Positions 9,046 through 17,221 of a stretch of DNA of 64,000 bases are shown here, piece by piece. Within the stretch, counting starts at the first letter, position 1. Each line of letters opens with the position of its first letter. The translations under genes and the position numbers were made by a program. The DNA is taken from contig NC_002936.3 in NCBI RefSeq assembly GCF_000011905.1, positions 682,001 to 746,000 on the forward strand, given 5' to 3'. This stretch comes from Dehalococcoides mccartyi 195. GTDB lineage: Bacteria; Chloroflexota; Dehalococcoidia; Dehalococcoidales; Dehalococcoidaceae. The notes beneath the pieces are model-generated. The model was given only the letters and a program-made list of their open reading frames with translations. It did no database searches and was not told the origin of the DNA.

Positions 9046-9073
9046 GAAAAACCGCTGCCTGAGAGCAGCGGTT
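9046..9073 (-). terminator. Intrinsic terminator after rplT
   Basis: On the minus strand the 9-bp arms AACCGCTGC (9065-9073 complement) and GCAGCGGTT (9050-9058 complement) enclose a 6-base loop and are followed directly by a T run. It lies 26 bases past the rplT stop and closes the thrS-infC-rpmI-rplT run. Confidence 0.88.
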
Positions 9074-9098
9074 AATAATCCGTCTAATGGGTTTTAAT

Positions 9099-9458
9099 TT
9101 AGTTTGCTTTAGCAGCAGCGGCTTTAGCGGCCACAGCGGCAAATGCAACGCTGTCAGATACGGCCATGTCAGCCAAAACTTTGCGGTTGATATCAATACC
9201 GGCAGTTTTAAGGCCGGACATGAGTTCGCCATAAGTCAGCCCTTCGGCTCTGGCAGCCGCATTTATACGGGTTATCCAGAGTCTGCGCATATCACCTTTG
9301 CGTGCGCGTCTGTGGGCAAAGGCATAGCTCATGGCATGAACCATGGACTCATGTGCCCGCTTGAACAGCGAATGTCTGGCTGAAGCGTGGCCTTTGGTTA
9401 AGGCCAGTACTTTTTTATGTCTTTTATGTGTGGCTATGCCACCTTTAATACGTGCCAA
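9099..9458 (-). CDS. rplT: 50S ribosomal protein L20
   Basis: A 119-residue basic protein of the large subunit, needed early in 50S assembly and binding 23S rRNA. The N-terminus [16 protein letters not shown] and the block [13 protein letters not shown] are typical of L20. The C-terminus has an Ala/Lys-rich tail ([13 protein letters not shown]). Follows rpmI by 18 bp and infC in the conserved infC-rpmI-rplT order; in several bacteria L20 represses this operon by binding its leader, which I cannot confirm here. Confidence 0.98.
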   Translation of the reverse strand: MARIKGGIATHKRHKKVLALTKGHASARHSLFKRAHESMVHAMSYAFAHRRARKGDMRRLWITRINAAARAEGLTYGELMSGLKTAGIDINRKVLADMAVSDSVAFAAVAAKAAAAKAN

Positions 9459-9476
9459 TGTAATACCCCTCCCTAG

Positions 9477-9680
9477 TTAGCTTACACCATACGGAATTAA
9501 CTTTTGAATACGAGCCCTGTCCACACCAGCTACCTGAGACATTTCGTCAAACTGGCGGCGTACTCTGGCGGATTTATTACGGCGCAGGTGGCTCTTCATG
9601 CCCTTGCTGCGCATAATCTTGCCGGTACCGGTTACATGAAAGCGCTTTGCAGCAGTCTTTCTGGTTTTCATTTTAGGCAT
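9477..9680 (-). CDS. rpmI: 50S ribosomal protein L35
   Basis: A 67-residue, strongly basic large-subunit protein. MPKMKTRKTAAKRF and the RSKGMKSHLRRNKS block are diagnostic. Its ATG overlaps the infC 3' end by 8 bp, so translation is likely coupled. Confidence 0.98.
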   Translation of the reverse strand: MPKMKTRKTAAKRFHVTGTGKIMRSKGMKSHLRRNKSARVRRQFDEMSQVAGVDRARIQKLIPYGVS

Positions 9681-10230
9681 TAGCGGTTTCCTGTCCTTCC
9701 TTTACCTTGGTCGCCTTAGCAGGTGCTTTAGGCAAAAGTGTTAAATGCATTCTGGATCCCAGTAATGAAGGTTGCCCTTCTATAGTAGCAATATCAGTCA
9801 GGGAGTCAGCCATTTTCTTAAGTAATTTCAGCCCCAGCTCAGCATGGGTTATTTCCCGTCCCCGGAACATAACAGTCAGCTTTACTTTGTCTCCGCATTC
9901 CAGCTGTTTGCGGGCAGAGCGGGCTTTGGCATCAAAATCATGTTCGCCAATCTTGGGACGCACACGTATCTCTTTTAATAGAGACACTTTCTGTGTTTTT
10001 TTAGCTTCACGATCCTTCTTGGTTTGTTCAAAGCGGTATTTACCGTAATCCATCAAACGGCACACGGGGGGCACCGCTGTAGGAGCAACTTCAACCAAAT
10101 CAAGATTGATTTTTCTGGCCTGTTCCCGGGCCTGCAAAATCGGCAGAATTCCTAACTGCTCGCCTTTATCGCCTACCAAGCGACACTCCCGGGCAGTTAT
10201 CTGATTATTGATGCGCAGTTCCTTAAATAT
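9673..10230 (-). CDS. infC: Translation initiation factor IF-3 with a probable AUA start
   Basis: IF-3 keeps the 30S subunit free of 50S and checks start-codon pairing. The conserved N-terminal block RINNQITARECRLVGDKGEQ lies upstream of any ATG, GTG or TTG start: the first such codon in frame (a TTG, 10177-10179) would cut into it. Reading back, the only codon well placed after the strong AAGGAGGT is ATA at 10228-10230, 9 bases past GGAGG, with an in-frame TAG three codons earlier. That gives 185 residues, (M)FKELRINNQ..., a normal IF-3 length. A CTG at 10216-10218 is possible but lies too close to its AAGG. Non-AUG starts on infC are known elsewhere (AUU in E. coli) and mediate autoregulation. 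The C-terminal domain and a short Lys/Ala tail are intact. Confidence 0.93.
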   Translation of the reverse strand: MFKELRINNQITARECRLVGDKGEQLGILPILQAREQARKINLDLVEVAPTAVPPVCRLMDYGKYRFEQTKKDREAKKTQKVSLLKEIRVRPKIGEHDFDAKARSARKQLECGDKVKLTVMFRGREITHAELGLKLLKKMADSLTDIATIEGQPSLLGSRMHLTLLPKAPAKATKVKEGQETANA

Positions 10231-10296
10231 TCCTGGCTACCTCCTTAACGGACACGCGTCTATTCTGGCAAAATATACCACAGTTCAGCTAGGTAA

Positions 10297-12045
10297 TCAA
10301 ATCTCGGTAGACTTGGTTTTTATTTTATCAATCAGCATAGATTTGAACTCTGCAAAGGGCATTACACATTGGCTGCCGCTGCGGGTTCTAATGGAGACAC
10401 TCTGTGTTTCAATCTCTTTGTCACCCACTACCAGCATATAGGGTATTTTGGCAAGCTGAGCCTGGCGGATTTTCTGGTTCATGGTTTCCGAGCGGTTATC
10501 TACCTCTACCCTAACCTCTTCTTCCCTGAGTTCACAAGCCAGTTTTTCAGCAAATTCACTATGCCGGTCTGCAATTGGTATCAGCATAACCTGCTTTGGT
10601 GACAGCCAGACCGGGAAGGCACCGCCGTATTGTTCGGTCAGGCAGGACATAAAGCGTTCCATACTGCCCAGTACTGTGCGGTGAACCATGGCTACCGGCT
10701 GGTCTTTACCGTCCTCACCGACTACACTTACATCAAACCGCTCCGGCAGCTGGAAATCTACCTGGATGGTTGGGCCTTGCCAGGCACGTCCTAAGGCATC
10801 TTCAAACTTTATGTCAATCTTCGGACCGTAGAAAACACCCTCTCCGGGGTCTACCTGATAAGCAATCTGGTTGGATTCCAGTGCCTTGGCCAAAATGTCA
10901 GTGGCATATTCCCATTTATCCAACTCCCCTACGTATTTTTCGGGGCGGGTGGAAAGCATAACCTTGTATCTTGTAAAGCCGAAGGTATCAATCATGAATT
11001 TAGCCAGGTCAAGCACCTTGACTACTTCTTTTTCCAGCTGTTCATACAAACAGAAAATATGGGCGTCATCCTGGGTAAAGCCGCGCACTCTTGAAAGCCC
11101 GTGCAGTACCCCGGAACGTTCATAGCGGTACACAGTGCCCAGTTCAGCCATGCGGATAGGCAGCTCTTTGTATGAGCGGGTGCGGTTTTTGAACATAAGA
11201 ATATGGTAAACACAGTTCATGGGCTTAAGTACATATTCCTCGCCGTCAATATCCATGGGGCTGTACATATTCTCACGGTAAAAGCCCCAATGCCCGCTTG
11301 TTTTCCAGAGGTCTACTTTGGCTATATGGGGGGTATAAACCAGACTATAACCCCGTTTAAGGTGTTCTTTCTTCCAGAATTCCTCAATCAGGTGGCGTAC
11401 TATAGCGCCGTTGGGCAGCCAGTTTACCAGCCCGCCCCCTATTTCCTGATGGAGTGAGAAAAGTTCCAGCTCTTTGCCCAGTTTGCGGTGGTCGCGTTTG
11501 GCAGATTCCTCAAGCATATTCAGGTATTCAGCCAGAGAGGCTTTATCCAGGAAAGCTGCCCCGTATATGCGCTGCAGCATGGGGCGTTTTTCATCACCCC
11601 TCCAGTAAGCACCGGCAATAGATAAAAGCTTAAACGCCTTTACCTTGCTGGTGTAGTTAACGTGAGGTCCGCGGCAGAGGTCACAAAGGTTCCCCTGGCG
11701 GTAAACACTTACAATTTCATCAGGAATATCATCTAAAAGTTCCAGTTTATACGGCTGGTCGGCAAAAAGCTTTCGGGCTTCATCTTTAGACATTTCTTCA
11801 CGCCTGAAAGGAAGATTAGCCTTTACCAGCTGGTTCATTCTGGTTTCTATTTCCGGCAGGTCTTCGGGTGTGAGGGTGCGGGGTAAGTCAAAATCATAGT
11901 AAAAACCGGTATCAATAGCCGGCCCTATGCCAAGCTTGGCCTCAGGAAACATGGACAAGACCGCTTCAGCCATAATATGGGCGGCGGAGTGACGCATGAT
12001 TTCAAGGTCGCTTATGGGCTTTGCTTCGTCTATTTGGTTGGCCAT
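10297..12045 (-). CDS. thrS: Threonyl-tRNA synthetase lacking the TGS domain
   Basis: Class II synthetase charging tRNA-Thr. At 582 residues it lacks the roughly 60-residue N-terminal TGS domain of the E. coli enzyme and begins directly with the editing domain: MRHSAAHIMAEAV carries the first HxxxH, and CDLCRGPHV the editing Cys/His region. The catalytic core follows, with motif 2 near YRYERSGVLHGLSRVRGFTQDDAHIF and motif 3 near MVHRTVLGSMERF, then an anticodon-binding domain. ATG 12045 has AGAGGTG six bases upstream; the longer frame from 12084 would run through the leader hairpin. The next gene down is infC (66 bp), as in many bacteria. Confidence 0.96.
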   Translation of the reverse strand: MANQIDEAKPISDLEIMRHSAAHIMAEAVLSMFPEAKLGIGPAIDTGFYYDFDLPRTLTPEDLPEIETRMNQLVKANLPFRREEMSKDEARKLFADQPYKLELLDDIPDEIVSVYRQGNLCDLCRGPHVNYTSKVKAFKLLSIAGAYWRGDEKRPMLQRIYGAAFLDKASLAEYLNMLEESAKRDHRKLGKELELFSLHQEIGGGLVNWLPNGAIVRHLIEEFWKKEHLKRGYSLVYTPHIAKVDLWKTSGHWGFYRENMYSPMDIDGEEYVLKPMNCVYHILMFKNRTRSYKELPIRMAELGTVYRYERSGVLHGLSRVRGFTQDDAHIFCLYEQLEKEVVKVLDLAKFMIDTFGFTRYKVMLSTRPEKYVGELDKWEYATDILAKALESNQIAYQVDPGEGVFYGPKIDIKFEDALGRAWQGPTIQVDFQLPERFDVSVVGEDGKDQPVAMVHRTVLGSMERFMSCLTEQYGGAFPVWLSPKQVMLIPIADRHSEFAEKLACELREEEVRVEVDNRSETMNQKIRQAQLAKIPYMLVVGDKEIETQSVSIRTRSGSQCVMPFAEFKSMLIDKIKTKSTEI

Positions 12046-12067
12046 AAGATTCACCTCTAATCTAAAT

Positions 12068-12109
12068 AAAAGCCTCTCACCCACCGTTTCCGGTTAATGA
12101 GAGGCTTTT
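12068..12109 (-). terminator. Terminator-like hairpin in the thrS leader (candidate attenuator)
   Basis: Minus-strand arms AAAAGCCTCTCA and TGAGAGGCTTTT (12098-12109 and 12068-12079 complements) are fully complementary, with an inner ACCG-GAAA-CGGT stem and a U-rich trailer (TTTTATTT). It ends only 23 bases before the thrS ATG, too close for another promoter, and lies downstream of the promoter at 12137-12166. It could terminate the alanine-rich gene upstream, attenuate thrS, or both. No T-box consensus is visible. Confidence 0.7.
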
Positions 12110-12136
12110 TCTCTCTTGGGTTAGCTTTTGTAACTA

Positions 12137-12166
12137 ATTATACATGGGCTAAGCCAAATTAGGCAA
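12137..12166 (-). promoter_or_regulatory. Promoter upstream of thrS
   Basis: On the minus strand TTGCCT (12161-12166) and a perfect TATAAT (12137-12142) are 18 bases apart. Transcription would start near 12130, giving a leader of about 85 bases that contains the 12068-12109 hairpin. Confidence 0.55.
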
Positions 12167-12171
12167 TATTA

Positions 12172-14703
12172 TCAGATAAGCGCGCCGAAGGCGGTAGCCA
12201 GAAGTACGGCCGCAAAAACTATACTTAAGTTTATGATAACCAGGATTGAAATCCACTCCCAGCTGGTAAGGCGTTTGATAACAGCCTTGACCAGAGCTTC
12301 CTGAGCTTTGTTCATGGCTTCTTCGGCCGCCAGTTTGGCCGAATTGGCAATGCTTTCTGCTTTGGCACCGGCATCTTCGGCAGCACGGCGGGCTTTTTCA
12401 ACCTCGGCGGCGGCTTTCATCTGGGCGTCACGCAGCATGGCTTCTGCCTGTGAGCGTGATATCCGGGCAAAGTCTTCGGCTGAACGCTTGGCCTCAATAC
12501 CCACCTGTTCAGCCCTGTTTATTAGTTCCTGAATAATGCTCATAGAAGCATGTATGGCGGCATCACCGGCTTCGTCAGCCAGGATGGCTTTCTTGCGGGT
12601 TTCTTCAGCTACCTTGAAGCCTGACTTGGCGGATTCCTTAGCGGCATAACCGGCATCTTCAGCCCGTTTGGCAATATCACCGCTGACTCTGGTTGCGGCT
12701 TCAAGAGCTTCATCTCCGGCTATTTCGGCTAGAGAAGCTTTACGGGCAGTTTCTTCAGCTAACTGAAGGGCGGCAGTAGCCGCCATTTTGGCTTTGCGTC
12801 CGGCTTCATCTGCCTTGCGGGCACTGTCAGCATCTTTTCGGGTATTGGCGGCAGCAGTGGCTTCCTTAGCGGCAGCAGTGGCTTCAGTGGCATTATTCCC
12901 GGCTTTATTTGCAGCCAGAATAGTTTTATCAAGTTCTGTCTTGGCAGCCAAAGCAATCTGGCTGGCCCGGACGGCAGTTGCCTCGGCAGCTTTTTTATTA
13001 GCCAGAGCAGTCTCTTTGGCAGCTAGAGCTACTTCGTCAGCCCGGTTGGTAGCTTCTTCGGCAGCCAATTTAGCCGCCTTGGCGGTATCTTCGGCCTTAT
13101 AAGCAGCTTCCTCGGCTCTTAGGGCGGCGGCAGCAGCGGCAGAAGCCGCGGCGGCAGATGCCTCCTCTGCCCGGCGGGTGGCTTCTTCGGCGGCTAACTG
13201 GGCTTTTTTCGCTGCATCTTCAGCAGCTTTGGTTGCGGCTTTTACCGCTTCGTCAGATGCCAGTTTGGCAGCCGCAATAGCCTCTTCGGCTTTCTTTGTA
13301 GCGGCAGCGGCGGCAGCTTCAGCCCTCTTGGCAGCTTCACTGGCCGCATTTGTAGCATTGGCAGCCGCCAGTTTAGCAGCTTCTCCGGCGGTTTTAACTG
13401 CTTCATCAGCTTTTTGAGTGGCAGCCAAAGCAGCCGCTTCGGCTCTCTTGGCAGCTAAGTCGGCAGCCTTTATGGCTTCCTCTGCCTTTTGGGTGGAAAG
13501 CATACTGGCAGTTTCGGCTTTTTTAGATGCTTCAGAAGCAGCAGCCTCGGCTTTACGGGCGGCATCTTCAGCTACTAAAATGGCTTTTTCTGCCGAAGAT
13601 TTGGCGGCGGCAACAGCGGCTTCTGATTTCATGGCCGCAGACATGGCAGCTTCACTGGCGGTGGCTATTGCCTCGGCCGCAGCTTTCTTAGAGGCTAAAA
13701 GTACCTCTTCTGCTTTTAAGGTAGCGGCTTTAGCAGCCGCTTCGGCTCTCAGGGCTGCATCACTAGCGGCTTTTATAGCTTGTTCAGCCGCAGATTTAGC
13801 AATAGCACTGGCTTCCTCTGCTTTTTTGGCCGCGGCCTGAGCGGCGGCAGTCGCCATGGCGGCAGCTTCTTTGGCGGCCAGACTGGCAGCTTCGGCTCTT
13901 TTGGCTGCTTCGCTGGCAGATTTCATAGCATTTTCGGCTGCATTGGTAGCCGCTAAACTGGCAGCTTCGGCTTTACGGGCGGCTTCTTCAGCTTTGAGTA
14001 CAGCTTCGCGCGAAGCATTGCTGGCCTCTTCGGCAGTTTTTCTGGCTAAGGCAGAGGCCTGTTCGGCTCTATGGGCAGCTTCTTCGGCGGCGTTGGTGGC
14101 CAGTTCGGAAGCCTGAATAGCGGCAATAGTGGCATCTTGAGCTTCGCGAATAGCTTTTTCAGCTGCTTGACGGGCATTTTCACCGGCATCTTCAGCCCTT
14201 TGGGCGGCAGATTCGGCTATAAGCATGGCGTTGTCTGCTGCATCACGGGCGGCCTGGCTGGCAGCTTCAGCTCTTCTGGCAGCTTCTTCCGCTACCTTTT
14301 TAAAATCATCAGCTGCTTTGGCAGCCCCTCTTTCGGCATCTTCGGCTTTACGTGAAGCCAGTTCAGCGGCTTTCAGGGCTTCATTGGCAGCGTTAGTAGC
14401 TAACTTAGCAGTTTTTTCGGCGGCGGCGGCAGCTTCTGCTGCAGCACGGGTTGCGGTTTCAGCCGCTTTTTCACCGGCTAACCGGGCATCTTCAGCCCGT
14501 TTTTCAGCCAGATTGGCAGCATGGGTAGCACTTTCAGCGGCTTTACCGGCGGTAATGGCGGCTTCTTGTGCCCTGCGGGCAGCTTCGGCAGCCGCGCGTA
14601 TATTGGCATCCATTTCGTCCAGAATTTGAGGTAAAGGCTTAGTTAAAATCTTGGGTTGGGCAACAGGCTCATTATTTGAAGAAATGTTTTTCTTTCCTTC
14701 CAT
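12172..14703 (-). CDS. Large alanine-rich helical repeat protein with C-terminal membrane anchor
   Basis: I know no named family for this 843-residue protein. After a short leader (PKILTKPLPQILDEMDANIR) almost the whole chain is Ala/Glu/Lys/Arg with virtually no Pro, Gly or aromatics, predicting one very long helix. In the middle a 25-residue period is visible: units begin AARKAEAAS, AAKRAEAAS, AAKKAEEAS and AALRAEAAA, with 11-15 alanines per 25 in units I counted. The last 45 residues are different: KRLTSWEWISILVIINLSIV plus a further hydrophobic run, a single C-terminal transmembrane segment, so the repeat domain should be cytoplasmic and tail-anchored. A shorter paralogue (14844-16250) shares both ends. 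The ribosome site GAGAGG precedes ATG 14703. Possible roles are spacer, scaffold or stress (LEA-like) protein; none is shown. Confidence 0.85.
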   Translation of the reverse strand: MEGKKNISSNNEPVAQPKILTKPLPQILDEMDANIRAAAEAARRAQEAAITAGKAAESATHAANLAEKRAEDARLAGEKAAETATRAAAEAAAAAEKTAKLATNAANEALKAAELASRKAEDAERGAAKAADDFKKVAEEAARRAEAASQAARDAADNAMLIAESAAQRAEDAGENARQAAEKAIREAQDATIAAIQASELATNAAEEAAHRAEQASALARKTAEEASNASREAVLKAEEAARKAEAASLAATNAAENAMKSASEAAKRAEAASLAAKEAAAMATAAAQAAAKKAEEASAIAKSAAEQAIKAASDAALRAEAAAKAATLKAEEVLLASKKAAAEAIATASEAAMSAAMKSEAAVAAAKSSAEKAILVAEDAARKAEAAASEASKKAETASMLSTQKAEEAIKAADLAAKRAEAAALAATQKADEAVKTAGEAAKLAAANATNAASEAAKRAEAAAAAATKKAEEAIAAAKLASDEAVKAATKAAEDAAKKAQLAAEEATRRAEEASAAAASAAAAAALRAEEAAYKAEDTAKAAKLAAEEATNRADEVALAAKETALANKKAAEATAVRASQIALAAKTELDKTILAANKAGNNATEATAAAKEATAAANTRKDADSARKADEAGRKAKMAATAALQLAEETARKASLAEIAGDEALEAATRVSGDIAKRAEDAGYAAKESAKSGFKVAEETRKKAILADEAGDAAIHASMSIIQELINRAEQVGIEAKRSAEDFARISRSQAEAMLRDAQMKAAAEVEKARRAAEDAGAKAESIANSAKLAAEEAMNKAQEALVKAVIKRLTSWEWISILVIINLSIVFAAVLLATAFGALI

Positions 14704-14734
14704 TTTTAGATTCCTCTCACCAGTATTAGGTAAA

Positions 14735-14777
14735 AAACCTAAAGCCTCCCAGCCGGATTAAACGGTTGAGAGGCTTT
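14735..14777 (-). terminator. Terminator-like hairpin between the two alanine-rich genes
   Basis: Minus-strand arms AAAGCCTCTCAACCG and CGGCTGGGAGGCTTT (one mismatch, one G-T) enclose a 7-base loop and are followed by AGGTTTTTTACC with six Ts. It lies 67 bases past the stop of the 14844-16250 gene but also downstream of the promoter at 14805-14834, inside the leader of the 12172-14703 gene. Its stem (AGCCTCTCA) repeats that of the thrS leader hairpin. Confidence 0.75.
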
Positions 14778-14804
14778 CGTATCAGGTTTGACCACCACGA
14801 AGCC

Positions 14805-14834
14805 ATTATATCATTCGTGGCGGACCATCAACAA
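14805..14834 (-). promoter_or_regulatory. Promoter of the larger alanine-rich gene
   Basis: Minus strand: TTGTTG (14829-14834), 18 bases, then TATAAT (14805-14810). An overlapping TTGATG would give 15 bases. The start would be near 14798, about 95 bases before ATG 14703, with the hairpin in between. Confidence 0.5.
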
Positions 14835-14843
14835 GATATTTTA

Positions 14844-16250
14844 TTAGAGCAAAGCACCCAGAGCAGTAGCAATAAGTACTGCCGCAAATACTATACTAAG
14901 GTTAATTACTACCAGGATTACAATCCACTCCCAGCTGGTAAGGCGTTTGATGACAGCTTTTACCAGAGCTTCCTCAGCTTTGGCAAGTGCTTCATCTGCT
15001 GCTTTGCGTGCGCTTTGGGCGACCTCTTCGGCTGTCTGCCTTACCCGCATTACCTCTGCCACCGCTCTGTCGGCAGCAGCTCTGGCAGTGGTTTCAGCAC
15101 CGGTAGCCCGTTCGGCAGCGGCTTTGGCAGTAGCTTCAGCACCGGTAGCTCGCTCAGCGGCAGATTTGGCGGTGCTTTCAGCTCTGGTGGCTAGCTCCTG
15201 CAAGATGGACATCGCAGTCCGGATAGCATCATCGCCGGCTTTGTCTGCAGATACAGCTTGCTGAGCCATATTTTCGGCAATTTTGAAACCGCTTGCAGCT
15301 GATTCTTTGGCTATTCGTCCGGCTTCGTCAACTGCGTCGGCTAATTTACCGCTGACTTTAGTGGCTGCTTCTATAGCTTCATCTCCGGCCACATCAGCCA
15401 TTTCGGCCTTGTGAGCCAGCTGTTCGGATAAATGTAAAGCAGATACGGCCATTTCTTTGGCTTTGCGCCCGGCATCATCGGCGGCTTTACCTGCTTCGGT
15501 AGTTAGTTTTATAGTAGCTTCTTTGCCGGCTGATTTGGCAGCCGCAATAGCGGCGGCAACTTCATCACTGGCTTTTTCCGCTTGCTTAATAAGTCTCTCA
15601 AGAGCTTCTTTGGCAGCTTTGGCAATTTCTTCAGCCCTGATGGCTGTTTGTTCGGCGGCTCTCTGGGCAGCTAAGGCAGCTTCTTTTGAAGAACGGGCAA
15701 CCTCATCTGCTTTGGCGGTTGCTTCTTCGGCTGCATATATGGCAGCTCTGGCTGTTTCTTCAGCGCTTCTGGCAGCTTCTTCGGCACGTCTGGCAGCTTC
15801 TTCAGCGGCCAAACTGGCTTGGGCAGCTGCTTCGGCGGCCGAAGCTCTGGCTTTTTCACTGGCATCGTCAGCAGCTTTTTTGAAGGTTTCGGCGGCTTTT
15901 ACGGCAGCCTTATCAGCCTCAACTGAACGCAAAATAGCTTCCTGGGCTTTTGAGGCGGCTTCAGCCGCTTTTGCGACTGCTTCGGCAGCAGCTTTTTGGG
16001 CTACTGCAGCTGCATTTTCACCTGCAAGCCGGGCATCCTCCGCCCTTTTTTCGGCTACTTCTGCGGCATGCATAGAAGTACCGGCGGAGGCACTTGCTTG
16101 TTTTGCTGCTTCCTCTGCGCGTCTGGCAGCTTCCGCAGCGGCGCGGATATTAGCCTCCATTTCGTCCAGAATAATGGGCAGAGGCTTGGTCATAATTTTG
16201 GGACCGGGCTGGTCTACATGCTGACCCAGAGTAGGGCTTTTATTCTCCAT
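14844..16250 (-). CDS. Alanine-rich helical protein with C-terminal membrane anchor (paralogue)
   Basis: A 468-residue paralogue of the 12172-14703 product. Both begin with the same kind of short segment (PKIMTKPLPIILDEMEANIR here) and end with an almost identical anchor (AVIKRLTSWEWIVILVVINL). The middle is a long Ala/Glu/Lys helix with less regular repeats; near the C-terminus is a short tandem of AKAAAERATGAE/T units (about residues 370-400). One transmembrane helix at the very end makes it tail-anchored. ATG 16250 has AGAGGA 4 bases upstream; the frame extends 19 codons further but without a ribosome site. No known domain recognised. The long open frames on the opposite strand of both genes are composition artefacts of GCN codons. 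Confidence 0.83.
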   Translation of the reverse strand: MENKSPTLGQHVDQPGPKIMTKPLPIILDEMEANIRAAAEAARRAEEAAKQASASAGTSMHAAEVAEKRAEDARLAGENAAAVAQKAAAEAVAKAAEAASKAQEAILRSVEADKAAVKAAETFKKAADDASEKARASAAEAAAQASLAAEEAARRAEEAARSAEETARAAIYAAEEATAKADEVARSSKEAALAAQRAAEQTAIRAEEIAKAAKEALERLIKQAEKASDEVAAAIAAAKSAGKEATIKLTTEAGKAADDAGRKAKEMAVSALHLSEQLAHKAEMADVAGDEAIEAATKVSGKLADAVDEAGRIAKESAASGFKIAENMAQQAVSADKAGDDAIRTAMSILQELATRAESTAKSAAERATGAEATAKAAAERATGAETTARAAADRAVAEVMRVRQTAEEVAQSARKAADEALAKAEEALVKAVIKRLTSWEWIVILVVINLSIVFAAVLIATALGALL

Positions 16251-16660
16251 TTTATCCTCTTTCCTTGGCCGGCTAGTAGTACCAATGCCACAAATAACCG
16301 TTGCCAAAAACTACATATAGCTCTGACAATCAAAACGAACTATTAAACAAGCAAGTACTTATATATAACTCATGTGTAGTCTAATCTATGCTCAATCCAG
16401 AGTCAATACGAAAGTATGAGTAGATAAGAATAAATTCTATTATGTAAAGCGAAAAGCTGGATTTGATTTGCGGTAGTTTAAGGGCAGATGGGTAAATATA
16501 TTACCAGCCAAATATTGTAAATAATTAAATATTTAAGTAGATGATAATGGAATAAAGGTAAATATAACCTTGAATGCGGATAGCGGCTGATTCCTCGGGA
16601 AGGCAATGAGAGAGAGTATACCCTGGTGATTTAGATTTAACAGGTATTTAGAGTGGTGTG
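16251..16660. other. A+T-rich intergenic region upstream of the alanine-rich pair
   Basis: About 400 bases without a gene. It should hold the promoter of the 14844-16250 gene, but I could not settle on a -35/-10 pair with good spacing. No hairpin with a T run and no RNA motif was recognised. Base composition is clearly more A+T-rich than the coding flanks, especially 16380-16560. Confidence 0.5.
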
Positions 16661-16745
16661 TGGTGGGGAAGCGGGGACTCGAACCCCGACGCCTTTCGAC
16701 ACATGATCCTAAGTCATGCCCGTCTGCCAATTCCGGCACTCCCCC
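16661..16745 (-). tRNA. tRNA-Leu(UAG)
   Basis: An 85-base class II tRNA. Acceptor arms GGGGGAG and CTTCCCC pair (one G-U), the anticodon stem CATGA/TCATG carries loop CTTAGGA with anticodon TAG, a variable arm follows, and the T arm is CGGGG-TTCGAGT-CCCCG. CCA is encoded at 16661-16663. Confidence 0.95.
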
Positions 16746-16842
16746 GCTGTGAGAGTACATATTAACATTTTAGGCTTGGCCTCTCAACCTGATAATAAAT
16801 AACCGGTTTGACAAGCAGGCTTTTCCATTATAACATCACTTG

Positions 16843-17211
16843 ATGATTGTACTGTTTGGAAATAAAGCATATTACGATATTTTGGGATACATGGTCACTA
16901 CCTGTCCGGGCTGTAAGACTACTTCGGTAATGACTGTTGAACAGCAGCGCAAAAAGCTCACGGTTTATTTTATCCCCACCTTTGATTTTTCCCGCAAGCA
17001 ATACATGTATTGCGGCCATTGCCATGAGCGGTTTGAAATTGATAAAAGTCTCCAATCTACAGTGAAAGCCCGCCTGCTGAGTAAAAAGCAGATGGAAAAC
17101 TTGATACAGCAACTGGAAATGGAAACACCCCGGTACGAGTGTGCTAATTGCGAAGCCAGAGTGGAAGCCGGTATGCGTTTCTGTCCTCAATGCGGAAATA
17201 GCCTGGGCTAA
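16843..17211 (+). CDS. Zinc-ribbon protein
   Basis: A 122-residue protein with two zinc-binding modules: CPGC near residue 21 paired with CGHC near 57, and CANC near 98 paired with CPQC near 113. The N-terminal MIVLFGNKAYYDILGY is typical of a widespread family of small zinc-ribbon proteins of unknown function that begin with a short hydrophobic stretch. ATG 16843 directly follows an in-frame TTG; no strong ribosome site. It lies 10 bp before the YggS-like gene, probably co-transcribed. I cannot assign a function. Confidence 0.72.
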   Translation: MIVLFGNKAYYDILGYMVTTCPGCKTTSVMTVEQQRKKLTVYFIPTFDFSRKQYMYCGHCHERFEIDKSLQSTVKARLLSKKQMENLIQQLEMETPRYECANCEARVEAGMRFCPQCGNSLG

Positions 17212-17221
17212 GGTTGAAAAT

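Noticed and set aside
12046..12136. T-box riboswitch in the thrS leader
   Set aside because: The leader lacks the conserved T-box sequence and a specifier stem; only a terminator-like hairpin is seen.
15457..16224. Long plus-strand open frame (255 codons) opposite the smaller alanine-rich gene, and similar ones at 13178-14629
   Set aside because: They are mirror images of GCN-rich coding sequence, give Ala/Ser-only low-complexity proteins and lack ribosome sites.
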